DNA from: RGIG4576 sp964613095
GTDB lineage: Bacteria; Bacteroidota; Bacteroidia; Bacteroidales; Muribaculaceae
Reading direction: 5' to 3'
DNA length: 25,178 bases
NCBI GenBank assembly: GCA_964613095.1
Contig: CAZTFX010000032.1
Location: 1 to 25,178, forward strand
This document shows positions 24,576 to 25,178 of this stretch, piece by piece. The translations under genes were made by a program, and so were the position numbers. The notes beneath the pieces are model-generated. The model was given only the letters and a program-made list of their open reading frames with translations. It had not been told where the DNA came from and did not search any database. The number at the start of each line of letters is the position of its first letter. The first letter of the stretch is position 1.

Positions 24576-24944
24576 TTACGCTTCTTTGTTGATCACGCGA
24601 CGTTCTTTAATACGAGCCTTCTTACCTGTAAGAGCACGCAAGTAATAAAGTTTAGCACGACGCACTTTACCATAACGGTTAACTGTGATACTATCGATGA
24701 ATGGAGATTCCATTGGGAAAATTCTTTCTACTCCAACACCGTTGTCACAGATTTTACGCACTGTGAAACGTTTCTTTGTTCCTTCACCTACAATCTTGAT
24801 AACAACACCACGATATTGCTGGATACGTTCCTTGTTACCTTCTTTAATGCGATAAGCTACTGTGATTGTGTCACCTGCTTTAAATTCAGGATGTTGCTTT
24901 CCTGTTGCGAAAGCTTCTTCTGCGACCTTAATTAAGTCCACCAT
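24576..24944 (-). CDS. rplS: 50S ribosomal protein L19
   Basis: This 122-residue protein is the large-subunit protein located at the 30S-50S interface. It contains the family signatures PEFKAGDTITVAYRI, the RIQQYRGVVI strand, and the C-terminal VRRAKLYYLRALTGKKARIKE. Length is normal. In many bacteria rplS lies beside trmD and rimM, but here it appears monocistronic, with its own promoter and strong terminator. Confidence 0.98.
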   Translation of the reverse strand: MVDLIKVAEEAFATGKQHPEFKAGDTITVAYRIKEGNKERIQQYRGVVIKIVGEGTKKRFTVRKICDNGVGVERIFPMESPFIDSITVNRYGKVRRAKLYYLRALTGKKARIKERRVINKEA

Positions 24945-25028
24945 TTCTTTTTAATTAAAAATGTTTTACATAAACCCTTGCAACATAACAGGCCACACAT
25001 TTTCCTGCCAGCGATTACAAAAGCGGTG

Positions 25029-25059
25029 CAAAGTTACTCTTTTTTTTTGAATTATCAAA
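25029..25059 (-). promoter_or_regulatory. Promoter of rplS
   Basis: On the minus strand, TTTG (25056-25059), a 19-bp spacer and TAACTTTG (25029-25036), followed by CACCGC. A leader of about 75-80 nt precedes the ATG. Confidence 0.75.
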
Positions 25060-25177
25060 ATGCTTCAACAATCTTTATAAACACATAAAGTCCAACATCG
25101 GCATAAATTACATCACCACCGGATGGAAAATTTAGTGAATTTGGGGTGTGAAACAGAGATATACTGACCCCCTGAAA
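25055..25177 (-). other. Open frame running off the window end (possible 3' end of a gene)
   Basis: On the minus strand a frame is open from the window edge (FQGVSISLFHTPNS at its left) for 40 codons, to a TGA at 25055-25057. The stop overlaps the rplS -33 box. I do not recognise the peptide. It may be chance, a decayed element, or the true end of a neighbouring gene. Confidence 0.2.
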
Positions 25178-25178
25178 T

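Noticed and set aside
1..25178. CRISPR array, tRNA or rRNA genes, or a full insertion sequence
   Set aside because: No regular short repeats with spacers, no cloverleaf-like element and no transposase gene were seen on either strand.

Overview
This AT-rich window looks like chromosomal DNA of a gut-type Bacteroidales bacterium, possibly Muribaculaceae. The evidence is a gldH lipoprotein gene beside ricT and rny, two C10 (streptopain-type) peptidases, a DUF4369/TlpA lipoprotein, a type IX-like C-terminal sorting tail on the first gene, and Bacteroidota promoters (TTTG, 19-20 bp, TAnnTTTG) before many genes. The family-level placement is inference.

Layout. Positions 1-1044 hold the 3' part of a secreted beta-propeller-like protein whose frame is broken near the window edge. 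A long minus-strand block (7934 down to 1191) follows: a ZapB-like coiled coil, zapA, a structured RNA or leader, rny (RNase Y), ricT (PSP1), gldH, an M24 peptidase and the tRNA CCA-adding enzyme. It pairs RNA decay and maturation genes with division genes, at very short spacings. rsgA (minus) then diverges from a small DUF2582 winged-helix gene and purT (both plus). Positions 10856-15968 form an accessory exported-protein region: a minus-strand C10 peptidase with a lipoprotein behind it (a possible inhibitor partner), a TlpA-like thioredoxin lipoprotein (minus), and a divergent second C10 peptidase with no propeptide (plus).

The rest is minus strand: gdhA (terminated by the 15993 hairpin), a NagZ-like GH3 fused to a serine hydrolase, a UshA-like 5'-nucleotidase, a DUF4160/DUF2442 two-gene cassette, gpmI and rplS. 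The 5'-nucleotidase and the GH3 fusion form an apparent two-gene periplasmic salvage operon (nucleotides and muropeptides).

The most unusual structure is the DUF4160-DUF2442 cassette. It is bracketed by two imperfect 59-bp direct repeats (22043-22101 and 22661-22719, 53/59 identical by eye). Each carries a terminator-type hairpin joined to the -33 region and spacer of a minus-strand promoter. One copy drives the 5'-nucleotidase gene and the other drives the cassette. This suggests a small insertable or excisable module that keeps host transcription intact. The second locus of interest is the C10 peptidase region, with one zymogen-type enzyme and one that lacks the inhibitory prodomain. No tRNA, rRNA, CRISPR array or intact insertion sequence was seen, and no gene-free stretch exceeds 300 bases.
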